DNA of 64,000 nucleotides. It comes from Carettochelys insculpta (lineage: Eukaryota; Chordata; Testudines; Carettochelyidae). The position numbers and the translations under genes are program-made. The notes under the pieces are model-generated. The model was not told the DNA's origin and did not search any database. It was given only the letters and a program-made list of their open reading frames with translations. The stretch covers positions 46,246,001 to 46,310,000 of the forward strand of contig NC_134147.1 in assembly GCF_033958435.1 (NCBI RefSeq), read 5' to 3'. This document shows, piece by piece, positions 13,007-25,270 of this stretch. Position 1 is the first letter of the stretch. The number at the start of each line of letters is the position of its first letter.

Positions 13007-13250
13007 GGTCTTGTCTACACTTAACTTTTACCATCAGCCTACGTTGACATATCTACTGCAGTGTCTTCCAAGGTCAATGAGGGGGTTGCTCTCCCACTGA
13101 TGCCGGCTACTCTTCTCGTTTTGCTGGAGTACAAGCATTGACAGGAGCACATTCAGGGATGGATTTGTTGTGTCTCTTCAATCACATGATAAAACAATGC
13201 CTGGTGGATCGCTCTCTGCCGAGTTGACCCCTGGCATAGTGAAGACATAC
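13007..13250 (+). mobile_element. MITE, TAGCTGAAGT family
   Basis: The left end is GGTCTTGTCTACACTT. The interior has GGTCAATGAGGGGGTTGCTCTC, GGCTACTCTTCT and GGTGGATCGCTCTCTGCC. The right end is AGTGAAGACATAC. The hairpin region near the left end is shortened. Confidence 0.6.
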
Positions 13251-13829
13251 TATCAGGAAGCCTCTTTCTTCACTCGTTTATTATATCCTCTTATGTTTTA
13301 GGGACAAATATTATATTTTCTCCCCCAGCGATGGTAGCAGCATGTTTCCTATGTCATATATGAAGCTGTGGTATTTGATTCATAAAAATATAAGGAATAA
13401 TTATACAATAATACACCACATGTTTCTTTTTGCCTTGTGGAAAGCATGAATTCCTCATTCGCTATAGCACTCAGACAAATTTAATCAATGTAGATAATAG
13501 TTTAAAATTTTCAATTGCAGACCACAACCAATACTCACAAGAGCATCGATTATTTTGAGCACATTTGCACATGGAAAAGAATTGTGCTTGACTGAAAAAC
13601 AGAAATGACAAAGGGAACAAATACTTGCAGAAAAATATTTTCACAGAGCTTCATCTCTCACAGAATCAGCAGCTGTACTCCCCTCTTAAAAATGCTGCTA
13701 TACTGGGGATAGCATTATTTAGGTACAGATTAATTTTCCAAGAATTTTTTCTGCTGTTTCTTTGAGTCACACACACCCACAAACCCCTCCCATAAATGGA
13801 GATGGTTGGGTAAATGATTCAAATTTGAC

Positions 13830-14165
13830 TGGCATTGCATCCTAGTGGACCACACCTTCCCCCAAGGAATCGCTGCCAGAGAGCTGCACCAGTTGTTTTT
13901 ACGAGCCAGCCAAGGGGAGTGCCAACTCTCTGACCTGCTCCTGCAGTCCAACCCCCTGCACCAAGCTGGATCCTGCACCAGGCACTCAAACTCCCTCCCA
14001 GTGCGTGCACCCTGCCAAAGTCTGGTGAAAGCAAGCAAGGTCAGGAGAGAGTGAGTGATGAAGGAGAGGAGAGGAAATGAGGCAGGACCTCAGAGAAGGG
14101 GCAGGACAAGGATGGGGCCTCAGGGAAAGGAGAGGGTATGGATCAAGGTAAGAGGTCCTTAGGTT
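13830..14165 (+). repeat. GC-rich interspersed repeat
   Basis: ATCGCTGCCAGAGAGCTGCAC, ACTCAAACTCCCTCCCAG and GCCAAAGTCTGGTGAAAGC also occur, diverged, at 22900-23170. Its open frames have no recognisable protein. Confidence 0.45.
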
Positions 14166-14320
14166 TGTGCAATTAGACTGCTGGCAATCCTAGCAGGCTG
14201 GCATGTGAAAGCCATGGCCATGCCACAGCAGAGTGCCCCCCTGTCCAAGCATGGGTCCATTGCTCGTTCTGCCCTAGGACCTGGAATTGCTGTCTGTGCG
14301 TCTGAAAATACATGCTCAGA

Positions 14321-14535
14321 ACAGGTCTACAGTACAGTAGAAGGTCAAATTAAGGTACACAATTCCAGCTATGTTAATTACATAGCTGGAATCGACGTGC
14401 CTTAATTTGGGCTTCCATGCCGCCTCCACTAAGGTGGGGGCAGCAGTACCAGCACCAAAGCAGGCACCCTGCAAGTTCAATTTAGCATCTCACCACTAAG
14501 CACGCTAAATGAATGCCCTCTAGTGAAGACATACC
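14321..14535 (+). mobile_element. MITE, TAGCTGAAGT family
   Basis: It begins GGTCTACAGTACAGTAGA, has an AATTCCAGCTATG / CATAGCTGGAATCGACG hairpin at about 14360-14398 and ends AGTGAAGACATACCC. A middle segment is missing. Confidence 0.6.
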
Positions 14536-15769
14536 CTTACTTTAACCAGAAGTTACTGGGCGTGATGTAGGAATCACTGGATAAAATTCTCTGGTCTGTG
14601 CTACGCAGGAACTCAGAGTAGACTGATAAAAATCTAATCAGTCTGAAATTGGGACCAGATCCTCATCTGGAGCACAACAACCTAGTTCCATGCACTTTAC
14701 TGGAGCTACACTAACTTACATCATCTGGCAACCCAGCCCATTGTACGTACTTGTATTTCCAACTGAATCCTCCTGTCGCAAGAGAAGAAGTTTTTAAAAT
14801 CAGTATGCAGATCACGGTACGACTCACAGTAAACAAACCAATCCACAGGCTCTCATCTTCTCAATGCACCAGTTACAATCCAAACCCGACCTGCACTGTA
14901 AGGCTTTGCTGGTACAGGTATACTGGCAGAGTTCCCTAGTATTGACCCTGCTAATGATAAAAGAAAGGTTTTCCTTTTAACACAGTAACCCCACCACCCT
15001 GGACAGACAGACTCTGCTGTTGCCATAGTAGCTTCCACAGGGGACTTCTATTGGCATAGCTATTTGAACTAATGGTGTGGTGGTTGTATACCCCGATCAA
15101 TAAAGATATGCCAACAAGGCTTCACAGAGCAGACCTAGTTTCACTTATTGACAGTAACTGGAAGATAAGACTCTGGTCTCTCAGGAACATTTTCAAGCTG
15201 CACTGGAAAGTGTCTTTTTAATTAATTTCTAACTTGTCAGGCATTAGATAGCAGATCTTCTAGAATCGTGATTTGATCAAAAATAAAAAAGTTGTGATAA
15301 AACTCTGAAGTAAACCAAACCTTCAAAAAGACTGTTCCATAAACGGAGACATTAATTACCCAAAATTCTCTCTCATATCCTCTAGTTCCAAGTTTGCTTT
15401 GTTTTTAATTACTGATGAGATTAGATAAGGCTTTCACAGATTGATTTAATACATAAGTAGTGTAGAACCCTTTCCGGCTTTTGACTGTTCCCATATAATA
15501 TTGTATAAAAACATGCAAAATCTTCCCACCCTGCCATTAATCAAAAGTAGTACAAAGAAGTGCTCATGCAGTAAAATCTAATCAGCTGAAACATTTTCCA
15601 GCTGAGATTTTATCTAAAACCCTGACCATTTTCTTTTCACACATTTAAACCTAGACCGTCAGTTCTGAAGACTTTTCCATGAAAGCGAGTTATATGACCC
15701 TGATGGGTACTGATGGCCCATCCGGAATAATCCACTCAGACTCACAGCCAGTGCTGGAACAGTCTGTAT
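14536..15769. other. Non-coding DNA
   Basis: Sequence at about 14930-15130 (GGCATAGCTATTTGAACTAA) hints at another decayed DNA element, not defined. Otherwise nothing recognised. Confidence 0.5.
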
Positions 15770-15905
15770 AGTAGGGTGGCTGAAAGCCACTCAACCAAAC
15801 TGTAAACCCTGTATATAATGGAAGCCACTTCAAGGTAGTGGCTGTTGCAGAACCCCCTCCGTCCCCACATATATCTAGTTCCAGAACCTGTGGTGCCTCA
15901 TCAAA
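15770..15905 (+). repeat. Interspersed repeat, copy 2 of 2
   Basis: GGTGGCTGAAAGCCACTCAAC, CTGTAAACCCTGTATATAAT and GCCACTTCAAGGTAGTGG match 2868-3045. Class unknown. Confidence 0.6.
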
Positions 15906-16168
15906 GAGAGTACATACATACTGACAGCTGCTTGATCCCCATGTGACAGCAAGGATCGTTCTGGAGAGGAAGTATAAATGGCGTCAACACTCCCTCCTCC
16001 TCTCCTGCCCTCCTCTCGATGCCTGGGAGAATGCCTTGGAGACAAAGACCTTGTGCTGAGGAGACTGATCCCAGGCTAAGAAGGAAATTCCACCTGTGTA
16101 ATAAGAACTGAAAACTGCATGAAACATCAGTGGAGTGAGAAGCTGCTTGATTCAAATCTTGCTTAGTA

Positions 16169-16477
16169 CAGGTTGAACCTCTCTAGGCTAGAAACACCCA
16201 TAATCCACAATGATTTTAGTTAGCTGGATGTCCACTTATCATGGGTGTGGCCAAGTTCCCTGTGGTCCCATAAAGGTTGTTTACAGTCACCAGTCCTGGC
16301 TCTCAGTGTCCTGTGCTGTTATTTTGCTCTAATGCACCCCTAAATGTCTTCTAAGCCCAGTAAGCAGTGGCAGTGTTGTTACTATGCTAGACAATATTGA
16401 CTTCTTATGGTACAGCAAATTCTCTCATACAGCACCAGTCAGGTCCTGAGGTTGCTGGACTAGAGAGGTTCAACCTG
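16169..16477. mobile_element. 309-bp Tigger/pogo-like MITE
   Basis: The terminal repeats are CAGGTTGAACCTCTCTAGG and the inverse of CAGGTTGAACCTCTCTAGTC. The flanking TA is at 16167-16168 and 16478-16479. The interior matches the copy at 19438 (TTTTAGTTAGCTGGAT, TTGTTTACAG, CAGTCCTGGCTCTCAGTGT). Confidence 0.88.
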
Positions 16478-16914
16478 TATGTGGAATTTAGATGTCAAAT
16501 TCATTTTTATTTCTTCTGTAACCAGGTTTACTCTCCGTGCCCGCTACTTAAAATTCCTTAAAAACCATCTCTCTGTAGTTAATAAATCTGCTTAATATTT
16601 TATCTACAACTGTGTCATTTTGGATCAAGTGCTTGGGTAATCTCTGCTCAGGTTCACAGAGGATGTTGCATGCTCACTCACTACTCTGTTGTCAAAGTGG
16701 TGGAACTAACTAAAGGGCATGCTCTGTCCAAGAGATTCTTGAGCAGTGCAAGATGGTAAGTTTATGGAAGTGCAAGACCAAGTTGGCTGCCTGGAGCCTC
16801 TGTCCATCTGGCTCATGAACTACATAGAAAGCACACAGGCAGTTTAGCCAGGCCTGGGTCTCCACATGCTCATGAATGAATGCGCGCAACGTTTTGCTGC
16901 TTGCTACTGACTTA

Positions 16915-17145
16915 GGCTGGGTCTACATGGAGACTTCCTGCCGGCAGCTTCATGCTAATGAGCAGTCTCACAATTGCAAATGGCTGCTCATTTGCATATT
17001 CCCGTGGCTCATTAGCATATCCATATAAGATCTTGCTACTGGCAGGGTGTGAGTGCCAGCAGTAAACAGGCCATGTAGACATGCCTCTGCCAGCAAAAAT
17101 CCCCTCTGTCACCAGTCCTTTATGCCTGCATATCTGTGACAGTTG
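16915..17145. mobile_element. Harbinger-type MITE fragment (ATTTGCAT subfamily)
   Basis: It starts GGCTGGGTCTACATGG and shares GCCGGCAGC, GCTCATTTGCATATT and the CCATGTAGACATGCC segment with the copy at 7383. The right boundary is unclear. Confidence 0.55.
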
Positions 17146-19437
17146 GAAACATGCCATAACATTGGCCTAGAGTCATGTATTTTAAGACCAGTAAACCATT
17201 TACACCTGAACTCCTGAATAATATATGCCATTAGATTTTTACCCAGTTACCCCTATTCTAAGCTCAATAACCAGTGCTTGACTAAGCATACTTTCCAAAA
17301 AGGCATCCAATCTTGATCCAAAAACAGCAGTAATAGAAAAGCTTGGTAGTTTGTTCTCACTATCAAGATTTTATGGCTGAGTTCTAATTTAAATTTCTCT
17401 GATTAACTTTCAGACATTGATTCTTGCTGCACCTTTCTCAGCTAAATTAAAATGTCCCTTAATATTGGTTATTTTCTCCACTTCCCTACTAGGAATGAAG
17501 GATAGAATATCTACTTATTTCACATACAGCAAAACTAACACTGCAAAACCAACCCATGCTGGAAGTGAACTGAAGGTGAAAAAATCCTCAAAACCTATTA
17601 TCCATTTTTGAGCTATTCAGTACCATGTGTTTTAGTCCAAAAGTTTTAAGACGTTTGAAATCAGCTATTCTGATTTAAGATGGCACACTTCACACCAGCT
17701 AGATTTTCCATTTATTAAAATGCAAAAATAAAATAAAAAAGAGGAAGAAGAAGTAGAAGGCGGCTCTCTTTGGAAACGAATTATTTGATCAGAGAACAGC
17801 TCAGTGAAAAACCAGAGCTCTCGTTGGTGTTATCCAGATTATTACAAGAGTTAACTGAATAGCTGCTTATACTGAAAAATCTCATCTGTATCCCTGCTCA
17901 GATGAAGATTCAGAGTATCCTTGCAAAAATATTCCAAGCAAAGGCTGCTTACATGTTAACTATCTAGGCAAGATGTTACTTAAATGGTCACCCAGATGCT
18001 TTTGGGTACGGAGTACAAAGAAAAGAGAATGATTTTCCAACTGGAACTTGTAGTCAGGTGAGACAAAACTGGACAGAGGGCAGTGGTAATTATACAGTAT
18101 ATTGGTTATACTTCAATGACTGTCATTTATTTTTACAACAGATCTTGAACAGCTTCTCACATCCACTTTTAATTCAAGATGAGTCAGTAAAAGGCGCACA
18201 TCTATGTTGGTGCACAGAAATACTTCACCACATGACAGTGACAAAGAGACCCTGTTTTTTTCATCAGAGAGAGAGCAAGGAACTTATTTTGGTATGCCTG
18301 ACATGTCTGTTTGCATTTCAGTCAAGATGATGTTCCAGATGTGTTGTTGTTTTGCATTTTTTAAATATTTAACGACATAATGTTTTTTGATGATACCCAG
18401 ATAGAAACTGTACTGTGCACCCTTTCCCCTAACCCTCTTTTTTGTTCTCATCATGTAGTGAGCAAGGGTTTCACAGTCATCATTGTTCTGTGTGGTTATA
18501 ACTCATCAGGCCACAACACTGCAAATGTGAGTATTTTGCCAATTTAAAAAATGTTGCTACAAAATTCCCCAATTTGTTAATTTCAAAAACAGTTGCTGAA
18601 CACACACCCTTTGGAGAACGCGTATGAAACAGCACTAAACAACTCTTCCATCTTCCAGCAATGGGAACAGCCACAAAAGAGGCCACAGATGACCCAGTCA
18701 TACGCTCAAGAGATCATTTCTATGTAGCACTTGAAGGCCATATGATACTCCAATAAGCATAGGAAAAAATTGTGAATGAATACTGAACAAACATTTGCAA
18801 ATGCTTTTTAAATTGCATTTTATTCCTAGAATTACAATCTTCAATCTCAGAACTCCAACTGGAGGATTTGTACTACTGTACAAGCATTTAACTACATACA
18901 TATGTCTTTTAAATCTCACAAGACTGGGTTAAGCTCAGTTTGACCTACGCCTTTTGGGGGTTTTCATTTTGCATTTCTTGACCATAAGTCAGGAGTAATT
19001 ATCTTTTACAAATACCATTCTGTTCAGATTCCCTTGTATCCTCACAGCTGTAACACATTCTAAACAAACCAGATTTCCTGATCTCATCCTGACATCTTCT
19101 CAAAGGAATAATTTCCATTTAAAGACAAACAAATAAACCTCCAAAGACCACAATTCAGTGAAACAATGGATCAGACCATCTTACAATTCATGAAAGAAAA
19201 TAGGAAGGCAGAAAGTGTATGCTCTCAAGTCATCTTCACTACACTCAGTTTAAAGCAACTGCTAGAGAAGGTCTAAGCAAGAACCTGCTCAAATAGGAGA
19301 AATTATAACCATATAACTGCCAATGTGGATTTACTTTTATTCAGAATGCCAGGAAACTAAACTGGGAAAAGGCCACTGGTATTCCAAACAAAATTACTCA
19401 CACAAAGGAGCTATACCAAAACTGGTACACAGTTATG
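17146..19437. other. AT-rich non-coding DNA
   Basis: No gene or repeat identified. A GAAGAAGTAGAAG purine run lies near 17744. Confidence 0.55.
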
Positions 19438-19764
19438 CAAGTTGAACCTCTCTAGTCCAGCACTTTCTGGCCTAGCGACATCCATGGTCCAGTATGATTT
19501 TAGTTAGCTGGATATCCACTTACTATGGGTGTGACCATGTTTCCCATGGTCCTATAAACTTTGTTTACAGCCACCAGTCCTGGCTCTCAGTGTTCTGTGA
19601 TGCTATTCAGCTCTAATTTACCCCTAAATATCTTCTAAGAGCCCAGTAATCAGTGCAAGTGTTGATAATGCTTCTGGACAATATTAACTTCCCATGGTTG
19701 GGCAAATTCTCTGGTTTGAAACCAATCAGGTGCCAGTGGTTCCAGACTAAAGACACTCAACCTG
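19438..19764. mobile_element. 327-bp Tigger/pogo-like MITE, second copy
   Basis: It is the same family and orientation as 16169-16477. The left end CAAGTTGAACCTCTCTAGTC is intact and the right end has decayed. TA follows at 19765. Confidence 0.85.
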
Positions 19765-20233
19765 TATATCAATCTAACTGAATCAGAATCATAAAGCCAG
19801 TAAATTTTCCCCATGTAGACAAAATGGCTAGTGGGCTCACTGATTCCTCTCTTGTAAAGCAATGCAGATACAATAGATCTGTGAAGGATGGCTGCAACGT
19901 CAGGCAATAAGGAGACAGAATCGACAATTCACAGGTTCGTACATGCAGATTGGTTTAAACACTTGAGCCAAGAATCACCTCTAAAAATAGAGCCCAGGGA
20001 GAAATTACACTGGGGCAAGAAATAAACCTCGACTATAACACTCCATTCCTAAGGATCTCTTTGTGTCAAAGAGCAGAACCCCACCTTGATGCTGGTTTAG
20101 TCTCAACATTTTTCTGCTCAATGATCAAACCTGAGTTTACTCTTCTTACATGAAGACACAAAGATAATGCAGACAAAGGCCCTACTGGCAAGGAAAACGC
20201 AACTTGGTTTTCTGATGTCAATGGATTTATTCC

Positions 20234-20696
20234 GGCCGTTTCTACACAGGCCACTTTCTTCGAAAGTGGCATGGTAATACATGGCCCGAAATATGCTAAT
20301 AAGGCATGGATGCAAATTCCTCATGCCTCATTAGCATATGGTCATGTGATTTGGAGTCCGGAAGACCATTCTTCTGGACTCCAAAACGCCGTTTAGAAGA
20401 GTGTCTCCCCGGGGGGGGGGTGTCTTCTGGAAGGAAGTCCTTCTTCCGGAGGCCCCTTCTTCCCAAAAATTTTCAGGAAGAAGGGGTCTTTGGATGAAGG
20501 ACTTCCTTCCAGAAGCTCCCCCGGGGCTGCTCTTCTACACGGCGTTTTGGAGTCCAGAAGAATGGTCTTCCGGACTCCAAATCACATGACCATATGCTAA
20601 TGAGGCATGGGGAATCTGCATCCACACCTCATTAGCATATTTCAGGACATGTATTACCATGCCACTTTCGAAGGAAGTAGCCTGTGTGGAACGGCC
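20234..20696. mobile_element. 463-bp fold-back MITE of a distinct subfamily
   Basis: The ends are GGCCGTTTCTACACAGGC and the inverse of GGCCGTTCCACACAGGC, with a TCC duplication on both sides (20231-20233 and 20697-20699). The arms carry CACTTTCTTCGAAAG, GCTAATAAGGCATG and GATTTGGAGTCCGGAAGACC. The centre is near 20465. A run of nine or more G lies at about 20411. The interior is unlike the TTCGAA/AATGGCC family. Confidence 0.88.
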
Positions 20697-20699
20697 TCC

Positions 20700-22899
20700 A
20701 TGTTTACATTAGCATTACTTATAGTAGAAGTGGCACATAAAGTCCATTTCCAGAGATGTTGAAATGGTGGAGCCATACGGGTTACCTGTCAGACGTATTT
20801 ACTGTATTTGGGCAGGTTTATATCTCTCAAACCATAGGAACCAATTAACCAGGCTGAATTATAATTACATGGGTTTGCATATTTCAGACACTTGTGGAAA
20901 AATTACATATTTGCTGTCAGTTCACAAATTGGGCTTATTGTTTTGTTTTATTTTATTTTGCTAGAGTATCAAAAAATTCATATTTAAAATGTGTTTTCTG
21001 AGCACCACTTAAAATATTTTAAAGCCTCTGTCTTACAGCTTCACTAATCTATTTCTACTTCACTTCACAGGTTTATTCAACAGCTGTGTCTGATGTAAAC
21101 GCCAAATCTGGATAAAATTAAAGCCACTACACTACTAGATCGCTTTATTTTTAAAGACTTAAAAATGCTTGCTGTCTTGTGCTATTTAACATGACTGTAG
21201 TGTGTAGATTAGTATTTTTCTTGAAGTAATTGACTGGAGCATGTGGAAGGAAAGAAAAGTAACCTTTCCTAGGATAAGAACGTACAATTGTGTGAATAAT
21301 ATAATTAACGTATGGATCATGTACACAACACTGACTTTCTACATGCATTCGCTTATTTGGAATGAAGCTGTCATGGCAATTTTTGCATGCAGTATTGTGA
21401 CAATGCTGAAACTTCTGTAACCTTGAAAGTAATTGCATTATCACAGCCTGTTTTCCAAAGATGAGCAATAAAAAAAAACACATATGTAGCTCATTGGACT
21501 ATTGTTGGTATCAAAAACATGACAACATAAATCAATTTTTCTGTCTGATTTTGCTGATGTAAAACCATTATCAGAAATGAGTCTGCCCTTGGGTATGTTT
21601 AAAGTGCACAGTATAGCTGTCCTCTCTAAGAACACACATTCCTCGTCTAGTCAATTCTGTCCTTGTGGTATTATTTTTTTTCAAACAATGAGTTGAGGTA
21701 GTTTAATAAGAGCTACATCTTTCAGCCTTCTCTAACGATGGTCTTTGTAGAAGATTACTGTACAACAGTATTATTCTCCAGTTTAGGAAATGTTACACTA
21801 ATTGAGTATGCAAGCACATGTTCTCCTCATCTCTGATTAATTAGCACCACTCTAGGTCTTCACATCAATCTTGCGAAAACCACTGTGACTGATCTTGTCT
21901 CACTTGGAGCTGAAAATTACTTTGCCAATAGTATAACATAATACTTTGGGGGTATAAACAACAACAAAGACAGGCCTCTTTGGTGGCCCTATCACCATTT
22001 CTTTTATGTTGCACATTTCTTCTGAAGGCAAAGGACAGGACTTTACCAACAGCAGCCAAATGCAAGACAGTAAAATGTCTGCACCCTCTATGGCTTATTT
22101 TTGCAATGCTGTCTTTGCTCAAAGACATGATGTTTTTTCAGGCTTGAGTTTGACAGGGAGACAGGATCACATTTTTTTCTTCCTCATGAGTAGAAAGTCT
22201 ACTCTTGCTGTCCATGAGTTTGCTAGACTCATGCAATGTTACCTACTCCACTCTGACACCCTACAAAATACATCCCGTTGCCACAGCTGTTGTGTGGGGT
22301 GTTTTGGGAGGGAAGTTAAACTTGGGAGAAAACTTTTTTTTTCCTCCTGGACCTTCCCCCACCTGGCGGCCATTTCGAGGACATGTGAATCAACAACAGC
22401 TTTTTTAGGAGGTAAGAAATGGTTTCTCTCACATTGTTTTTAAGAGCTGACACATCAAAGGGCAAAACCAAAAATGTCAGAACTAAAAATGAAGTATGAT
22501 GATTTCAGGACACAGCTCAAGTTGTCAGGCAGGATTTCCTTAGTGGTCTGGTCTGCTTTCATCATGTATACTTAAACTCACAGCCTACCTGAGGCAGAAC
22601 ATCTCTGCTTTATACTGTACACAGCATGCTTCCATCCCCATTATTTTACACACACAGCTTTCTGACAAAGTAATCATCTCAGATTTCTCAGACCACGGTT
22701 CCTTACTTGGAATTCACTTACTGGTTCTACACAAAGTTTTCTAAGCTCTTTAAGCTGTGTGTTTCAAAACAAACCAGTGAGAAAGGTTCTGTATATGGAG
22801 CACTCTTTACTTAATCCAACTGAGGGCTCCTCTATTTTATTAGCCATGCTCTCAGAGGAGGAATAAAAACAAAGGAGAGGGGATCTGAGCCTTCCTCTC
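20700..22899. other. Non-coding DNA
   Basis: The 145-codon frame at 22006-22443 was examined and looks random. No repeat named. Confidence 0.55.
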
Positions 22900-23170
22900 T
22901 CTCCCCTCACTCCATGCTGCACGCACAAGCAGCTGGCACATCCCTACAGCTGCAAACGGCAGCAGTGTATGGCGATTCCCTGCCTCCTTCACTGGCATCA
23001 CTGCCAGAGAGGTGTGACAGTCGCTTTAGGGAGCCAAGCAAGGTAAGCGGCAAACCCTTGATCTGCTAATACACCCTGCCTCCTAAATCCAGCCTAGAGC
23101 CTCCACACCTCACACCCAAACTCCCTCCCAAAGCCTGAAGCCCCACCCCTTGTCAGAGTTTGGTGAATGG
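22900..23170 (+). repeat. GC-rich interspersed repeat, second copy
   Basis: CATCACTGCCAGAGAGGTGTG, CCCAAACTCCCTCCCAAAGCC and GTCAGAGTTTGGTGAATGG parallel 13830-14165. Non-coding. Confidence 0.45.
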
Positions 23171-24294
23171 GGCATCTTTTAACATGGCACTTCTCTGCAT
23201 AATGCACTGTGGAGGGGAAAGACCAGGCACTGGAAGCAGCGGTATTGGATTCCCGCACCATTTGGATGCAGAACCACTGCTCTTTGCATGTGAGGAGCCA
23301 TCTCCATTACTTCACCGAAACAACTGAGAGAAACTTGATGGAAGGATCCTTAATGAGCCTTTTCCCCCACAGGCACTCCTGTAGGATGTGGCAGTGCAGA
23401 CCATCAATTTTCAAGTCTTAAGAAAAAGGATGTCAGGTTTGGGACACACTCTCCTTGACAGTGTCCATTAAAGCTAATGGGTGGGCTGATCACAGCTTCT
23501 TAATAAAAGTCTTTATTATGCCAGCAGAAGTTATCTTTGCTGAAATAATGACTAGCCTCATGGGGAAAGTATTAACCTTGCTAATTGTTCAGGGAAACCC
23601 ACCAATTATTATGAAGAGACAGTAGTTTTCAGGTAGTTGAGAGGACATCTGGCTTCCACTGTAAACCCCAGAGGTTTAAAGGAGACAGCCACGGTTCCAA
23701 CAGATGGAGGTAAGGCAGGTAAGGCACAGCGGTGAGGGAAGCACAATGGCTCAAAACGAAGGGGTGGGATCTCCTTTCTCCTTTCAGTAAAGTATAGAGG
23801 AGGGGCATGTGCTGCAGCTACCCTCAGATCCCTTCCCATCCCCACTCACTCTAATTTTAACACACACACCCTCAAAGCCCTGTTTTCAAAGACGTGTTAC
23901 AGGGCTGCTAAAAGTAACTCGACTTGAATATTCCTCTGAAGGCAAGAAGAACAATTCTTCAAAGTTTGAAGAAAATCCGAAACAGTTCTTCAGTGACATG
24001 TCATTAAAGGTTATCTGCAATTACTTTGTCTCTAGCTCAGAAACAGCCAGCTACAAGTCCCCCTTACCTTTCATACAGTTAAGGTCCCACTGAAAACTCA
24101 TGTGCCACCCAGAGAATGATAAAAATAAGCAAATTAACAACAATGTTATGGGCCTTTGGGGCCCTATCCCAGTTCCACAGATTTCAATGCGAGTATTAAT
24201 TGACTGGAAGGAGGAACGGGTAATATTTATATTGGCCCGTTGCCCTCTACTGGCTTATAAAGAACAGAAGAGTATGGCTATAACTGACAGCTAC
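23171..24294. other. Non-coding DNA
   Basis: Nothing recognised; the open frames are short and unconserved in appearance. Confidence 0.5.
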
Positions 24295-24568
24295 AGTACT
24301 GTCTTCACTTACCTGCACCATTGATCTATTTCAGCTACACAAATAGCGTAGCTGAAAATGGCATACCTACTGTGGCATCTTGCATGCAGTAAGGTTGATG
24401 GGGGAGGCTCTCCACTTGATACTGGCTACTCTTCTTGTCTTGGTGGAGCAGTAGTATCAATGGGAGAGAGCTTGAAGATGAATTTGTCATGTCTACAATA
24501 GAAGGGATAAATTGAGAGCTGGTGGATCGATCACTGTGGTGTTCAGCCACCATGTAGTAGAGACAAGG
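24295..24568 (+). mobile_element. MITE, TAGCTGAAGT family
   Basis: It shows a TTTCAGCTACACAAATAGCGTAGCTGAAA hairpin near 24328, then GGCTACTCTTCTTGTC and GGTGGATCGATCACTG, ending AGTAGAGACAAGGCC. Layout matches 13007-13250. Confidence 0.6.
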
Positions 24569-24831
24569 CCTATGAGGGATCTCCCTTTAGTCACAGTGGT
24601 AGAGTTCCATTTCTAGAAATACATGATCCAAGTGCTGCAAGGGTAAGACTTGTTCAGCTGAGAAGAGGTGTTGGGATCTCCACAAAGGTCTCCTGACTGC
24701 TTTCAATAGTCACATGGAGATCAATGCCTATTCCAGGAAAGGCCAGTCCTGGAGGGATGGCAATCCTACTGGGTTGTGATGAACTATGTATTACTTTGTA
24801 CTTCGAATAATGTGGGTATTTAAGATTCATG

Positions 24832-25267
24832 GGCCGTGTCTACACGTGCTCCAAACTTCAAAATGGCCATGCAAATGGCCATTTCGAAGTTTACTAATGA
24901 AGCGCTGAAATGCATATTCAGTGCTTCATTAGCATGCGGGCGGCAGCGGCGCTTCGAAATTGACGCGCCTTGCCGCCGCGCAGCGCGTCCAGACGGGGCT
25001 CCTTTTCGAAAGGATGCCGCCTACTTCGAAGTCCCCTTATTCCCATGAGCTCATGGGAATAAGGGGACTTCGAAGTAGGTGGCGTCCTTTCGAAAAGGAG
25101 CCCCGTCTGCACGCGCTGCGCGGCAGCAAGGCGCATCAATTTTGAAGCACCTCGGCAGCCCGCATGCTAATGAAGCGCTGAATATGCATTTCAGCGCTTC
25201 ATTAGTAAACTTCGAAATGGCCATTTGCGTGGCCATTTCGAAGTTTGGGGCACGTGTAGACGTAGCC
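24832..25267. mobile_element. 436-bp fold-back Harbinger-type MITE, best match to the autonomous element
   Basis: An ATG duplication flanks it (24829-24831 and 25268-25270). The reverse complement of the right end, GGCTACGTCTACACGTG, is identical over 17 bp to the left end of the transposon at 51607. The centre is a 60-bp perfect palindrome around CCCATGAGCTCATGGG at 25049/25050. It is CpG-rich with little decay, suggesting recent movement. Confidence 0.93.
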
Positions 25268-25270
25268 ATG

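Noticed and set aside
22006..22443. A 145-codon plus-strand open frame
   Set aside because: Composition looks random, there is no domain-like pattern, and nothing around it suggests exons.
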